NCBI GenBank assembly: GCA_030867875.1
Contig: JAOWCC010000239.1
Span: 744,001 to 808,000, forward strand
Length of the DNA stretch: 64,000 nt
Direction: 5' to 3'
Source of the DNA: Actinernus sp. WN-2022
Taxonomy: Eukaryota > Cnidaria > Anthozoa > Actiniaria > Actinernidae
Part shown: in pieces, positions 61,148 to 64,000 of the stretch
Numbering within the stretch: the first letter of the stretch is position 1
Layout of the letters: the number at the start of each line of letters is the position of its first letter
Made by a program: the position numbers and the translations under genes
Notes under the pieces: model-generated
Seen by the model: only the letters and a program-made list of their open reading frames with translations
The model's database searches: none
What the model was told of the DNA's origin: nothing

Positions 61148-61366
61148 CTAGCCATGTGAGGATCTACATGTATCACCAAGAAGATTGAGACTTTTGTTAC
61201 TGTAAAGTTATTGACATTTAAAAACTGGGAAAATCACCAAAACAAGGCTAGTTAGGCAAACTAGTTCAAACCAATAAAAAACTCCTGCAAATTAAAATCT
61301 CTAACTTTGATATAATTATTTTTTTCAAACTAAAAATTCATAGTATCATTGAACTTGGCTTTCTCT

Positions 61367-63470
61367 TTAAAGTGCCACTACGACGAAAATTTACCATTTC
61401 GATTTGCCACTTTTTCAGTGTCTATAGGTCAATCAGTATTAGAAATATCCGAAATAGTAAAAAATATTCCCAAATGGGCATCTTAAACCACAAATTTTAG
61501 GAGAGTTTACCGGTAAAATCCTGTCCGCCATTGCTGGAAGCCGTGCCCTTTGTTCAGCTTTAAACAAAGGTTTATTCACCGGAAGTGATGTCATACACTT
61601 AAGGTTACCGGATACCTTCAGGGTGCGTTTCCAGTCTAAATTATGTAGCGCCTCGAGGAAACATCGTAGATAAATCATTCATGTATCATTTTAAAGCTTA
61701 AAAAATTGGCTACAAGAATACATAAAAAGTTTTGAGTTCTTTGAAAATCTCGAATTTTCCGCCATCCCGTTTCTCCGATCTAGTGAGATGGCTTTCAGAA
61801 GCTCCGAATCCGAAAATATTTTAAAGTTTAAAAATCTGTTTGCTTTGTCGTATTTCAGTGGAATCATATTACAAAAGGGTGTCGGGGAATTTCAAAATTC
61901 GATTTAGTTCAAAAGTTATCATGCTTTCCCTGAAAAGGCGAAAAATAATCCGAGTAGATGTGCGGGAAACGTTGTCAAGAGCTCTTTTTTTAGAATTTCC
62001 CAATTCCCCGACACGGTTTTGTAGCTAAGATATCACTTGACATTTTGTGAAAAGTTCGCACAAATTCAATAAATTGCTCTTGAGTGGGAGCTTTTTTAAA
62101 ACTCTATTTTGATCGAAAATCGAAAGCGAGAAAATAGCACTTCAAAAAAATATACCAGTCTGCCGTGTGTGAATCTGAAGCCCCGCCTCTCCAACAATTA
62201 GCAAGCTCTTGGCCAATCATTTCTCATCACAGTTCAACTATCTGTCAAGATTTCCCGCCAATGTTGATTTCCGATCAAAGCTATGCGCCGCATCGAGAAA
62301 ATGTTTTTTTGTGTGTGACTTAAAAAAATGGTAGCGGTAAGAGTCGGCTGGTTTCCCATGCTAGAAAAATGGGAAAGACAAAAAGACCTCGAGGGGCAAA
62401 GGCAAGGTGAACACCTATAGAGACGCCTTGAATGCCAGCATAGTTAGTAGAGGAGACAGCGATTTGCAGGCGTCTGAAACAGTACGGCAATAGCGAGATC
62501 GTGGTTCAACCGATTCAGGGTCACCGCCAGACTACGTTTCCATCTAAGCTTTCTTGGAAACAAATATTCTCTCGGCTGGCTCTTACTTTATGTTCAGATG
62601 TGGACCACTCGGCACTCTGTCTGAAAGTGAAAATACGAACGCTTGTCGGGTTTTGCGAGGACTCCTATTTGGCTTTGTAATTGTAGTCGTATGCATTGTT
62701 TGGCCTCGTTTTTCTTTTCTTTTTTCTTTGTTTTTCAAGCTAAGGGCATCCTGCTTGCTTTTTGTAAGATATAAGGCCAACAACCGATGGAATTGTGGAA
62801 TCGTGTGTGGAAAAACTTTTTTCAATAAACGTAAACATTGGTATATGAAATAAATTTAATATGCGTTATTCACCACACCGTCGTTACGGGCGAGTGAGCA
62901 CTTGTCATGTGTTCATTGATCTGCTGTCAATCAAAAAGAACCTTTTACTTCCGATTAAAAACTTCCTTTTGGTATTTCTCCGTCAACATTAAAAAAATTT
63001 TAACGGAGTTTTTGGTATACGAGACACTACTACTAAAACTACATTTCTGTGCGGAAAAAATATTTTCCCATCTTTTTCGTTTTGAAGGTATCCGGTAACC
63101 TTAAGACGACAACCTCGTGGCGCGAAATAGCGTGCATAAAAAAGTAGCCAACCTCGCAAAGATAAATATAACTTTCTTCTTATGTACGTGAAGACGTTTT
63201 TAGTAGAAATATGCCTCCAGGCGTTGTGTTCTGCAGGCGAGCGTTAAGTGTATGACATCATTTCCGGTGAATAAACCTTTGTTTAAAGCTGAACAAAGGG
63301 CACGGCTTCCAGTAATGGCGGACGTGTAGATTCAATATTCGGAGCTAAAAAAATAAGGCTTCCTGTCGTTGTATCGAAAAACAATTTGAACTGGTAATAA
63401 TATATGAACTCTACTTTATGAATATGCAAAAACATTGATATGTCAAAATTTGATCGTAGGGGCACTTTAA
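61367..63470. mobile_element. outer TTAA-flanked element with long inverted repeats, split by an inner element
   Basis: TTAA at 61367-61370 followed by AGTGCCACTACGA mirrors TCGTAGGGGCACT plus TTAA at 63467-63470. Inside, about 80 bp are inverted with few differences (61527-61602 versus 63246-63325: GGAAGCCGTGCCCTTTGTTC and GATGTCATACACTTAA). Removing the inner element (61603-63100) leaves about 600 bp, a typical MITE size. No coding capacity was found. Confidence 0.75.
61603..63100. mobile_element. inner TTAA element (Kolobok- or piggyBac-type), 1.5 kb
   Basis: GGTTACCGGATACCTTCA (61603-61620) and its complement (63083-63100) form 18-bp TIRs, flanked by TTAA at 61599-61602 and 63101-63104. 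A TTAA target is known for the piggyBac and Kolobok superfamilies. Internal ORFs (61840-62028, 62554-62853) show no transposase motif; a short lysine-rich start, MGKTKRPRGAKAR, lies near 62369. It is therefore non-autonomous. A related TIR is at 47841. Confidence 0.75.
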
Positions 63471-63557
63471 CATGGCCACATTATTACAGAGAGCTGCTCT
63501 ATATCCAATTTGAGCAATATAATATTCACCATATTAGAATGGGGTGTATAACTTTAT

Positions 63558-63692
63558 TCAGTCACTGCACCCAAGTTGTGGAATGCCTTGCCACAAGCCA
63601 TAAGAAACATGCAATCTGTCACTAAATTTAAGTCTTCCTTGAAAACAATTACTTTTGCAGACTTAACAGTATGGACTAATTTTGCTTTATAG
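63558..63692 (+). pseudogene. LINE C-terminal fragment (CR1/L2-type)
   Basis: Forty-four codons plus stop encode SVTAPKLWNALPQAIRNMQS and continue as SVTKFKSSLKTITF, the conserved C-terminal tail of CR1/L2 LINE proteins. Everything upstream is missing, as expected for severe 5' truncation. Confidence 0.75.
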
Positions 63693-63943
63693 ACCAGTTT
63701 CAGTTCATGTGCAGTTGTTCAGGGCCCGGTTGTTCAAAGCCTGATTAGTGCTAATCCAGGGTTAATTTCCATGACAACCAATAGGTTCTGTGCAGAGTTA
63801 ATCCAGGATTAACACTAATCAGGCTTTGAACAACCCGGCCCAGGTGTTTTGTTTCAACTGGCGTGCAACATTATCTAACATCTAGTGACCTGCCAAATAA
63901 ACAAAGGATTTGTACAACTGCGCATGAACCGTAAACTGGTCTA
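63690..63943. mobile_element. outer MITE with TAGACCAGTTT ends
   Basis: TAGACCAGTTT...TTCATGTGCAGTTGT (63690-63719) and ACAACTGCGCATGAA...AAACTGGTCTA (63914-63943) are inverted copies of about 30 bp. The left end begins at the stop codon of the LINE fragment. Confidence 0.75.
63722..63842. mobile_element. inner palindromic MITE (CCGGTTGTTCAAAGCC)
   Basis: The arms GGGCCCGGTTGTTCAAAGCC..., about 44 bp, are inverted around a short centre (63766-63797). It lies wholly inside the outer MITE. The family is common in marine invertebrate genomes and shares the 'ccggttgtt' word with the MITE at 5860. Confidence 0.85.
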
Positions 63944-64000
63944 TTGACTAGGAGTATATAGTTTTATTATATAGCATTATTATACTAGGAGTAAAGTTGT

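Noticed and set aside
62554..62853. 99-codon hydrophobic ORF inside the inner TTAA element
   Set aside because: No transposase motif, and the opposite frame is equally open; probably chance.

Overview
This window is eukaryotic nuclear DNA, AT-rich and dominated by mobile elements. The mix of families (CR1/L2-type LINEs, Bel/Pao, EnSpm/CACTA with a cnidarian-style tnp2 domain, Crypton-type DUF3504 recombinases, a Polinton-like DNA polymerase, a P2X7R-like domain gene, and many short palindromic MITEs) fits an anthozoan cnidarian such as a stony coral or anemone. That assignment is inference from the families, not from a diagnostic marker. Introns have canonical GT/AG borders, and there is no bacterial gene organisation.

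Layout. Positions 1-26602 are dominated by one 13,158-bp segment present twice in direct tandem (287-13444 and 13445-26602). Comparing the two by eye I found only four base differences. Each copy carries, in order, a decayed family-B DNA polymerase gene (minus), an EnSpm/CACTA transposase fragment (plus), an unrecognised exon, a tRNA-derived SINE, a 5'-truncated LINE (plus), several MITEs, a Bel/Pao pol fragment (minus), and a block of fifteen GTATAC palindromes. The left breakpoint cuts the polymerase and the right breakpoint cuts a Crypton recombinase. The internal joint therefore fuses the Crypton 5' part to the polymerase exonuclease region, while the outer flanks keep the continuations of both genes.

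Positions 26603-39400 hold the rest of the Crypton pseudogene, a hairpin MITE, a TIR element, a nearly complete CR1/L2 LINE (plus), and probable host gene parts on the minus strand. These are a terminal coding exon at 29310-29443, a start exon at 35075-35272 whose ATG sits in a perfect TISU element behind two CCAAT boxes and an E-box, and a possible exon at 37017-37168. They may belong to one gene with the LINE in an intron, but the connection is not proven.

Positions 39447-47644 are a three-unit tandem array of a broken LINE plus 86-bp repeats. The middle unit is split by a 3.3-kb antisense LINE. Positions 47841-56400 are mostly gene-free with decayed fragments. Positions 56440-59099 hold two DUF3504 recombinase copies, the second facing a three-exon P2X7R-like gene (59354-61147) head to head. 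The right end contains a nested pair of TTAA-flanked elements (61367-63470) and a nested pair of MITEs (63690-63943).

Almost every coding sequence is broken by frameshifts or stops. The best candidates for functional or recently functional genes are the P2X7R-like gene (one in-frame TGA), the DUF3504 gene at 58-59 kb (one TGA and a catalytic Arg replaced by Ile), and the TISU-start gene (an apparent one-base problem in a T8 run).
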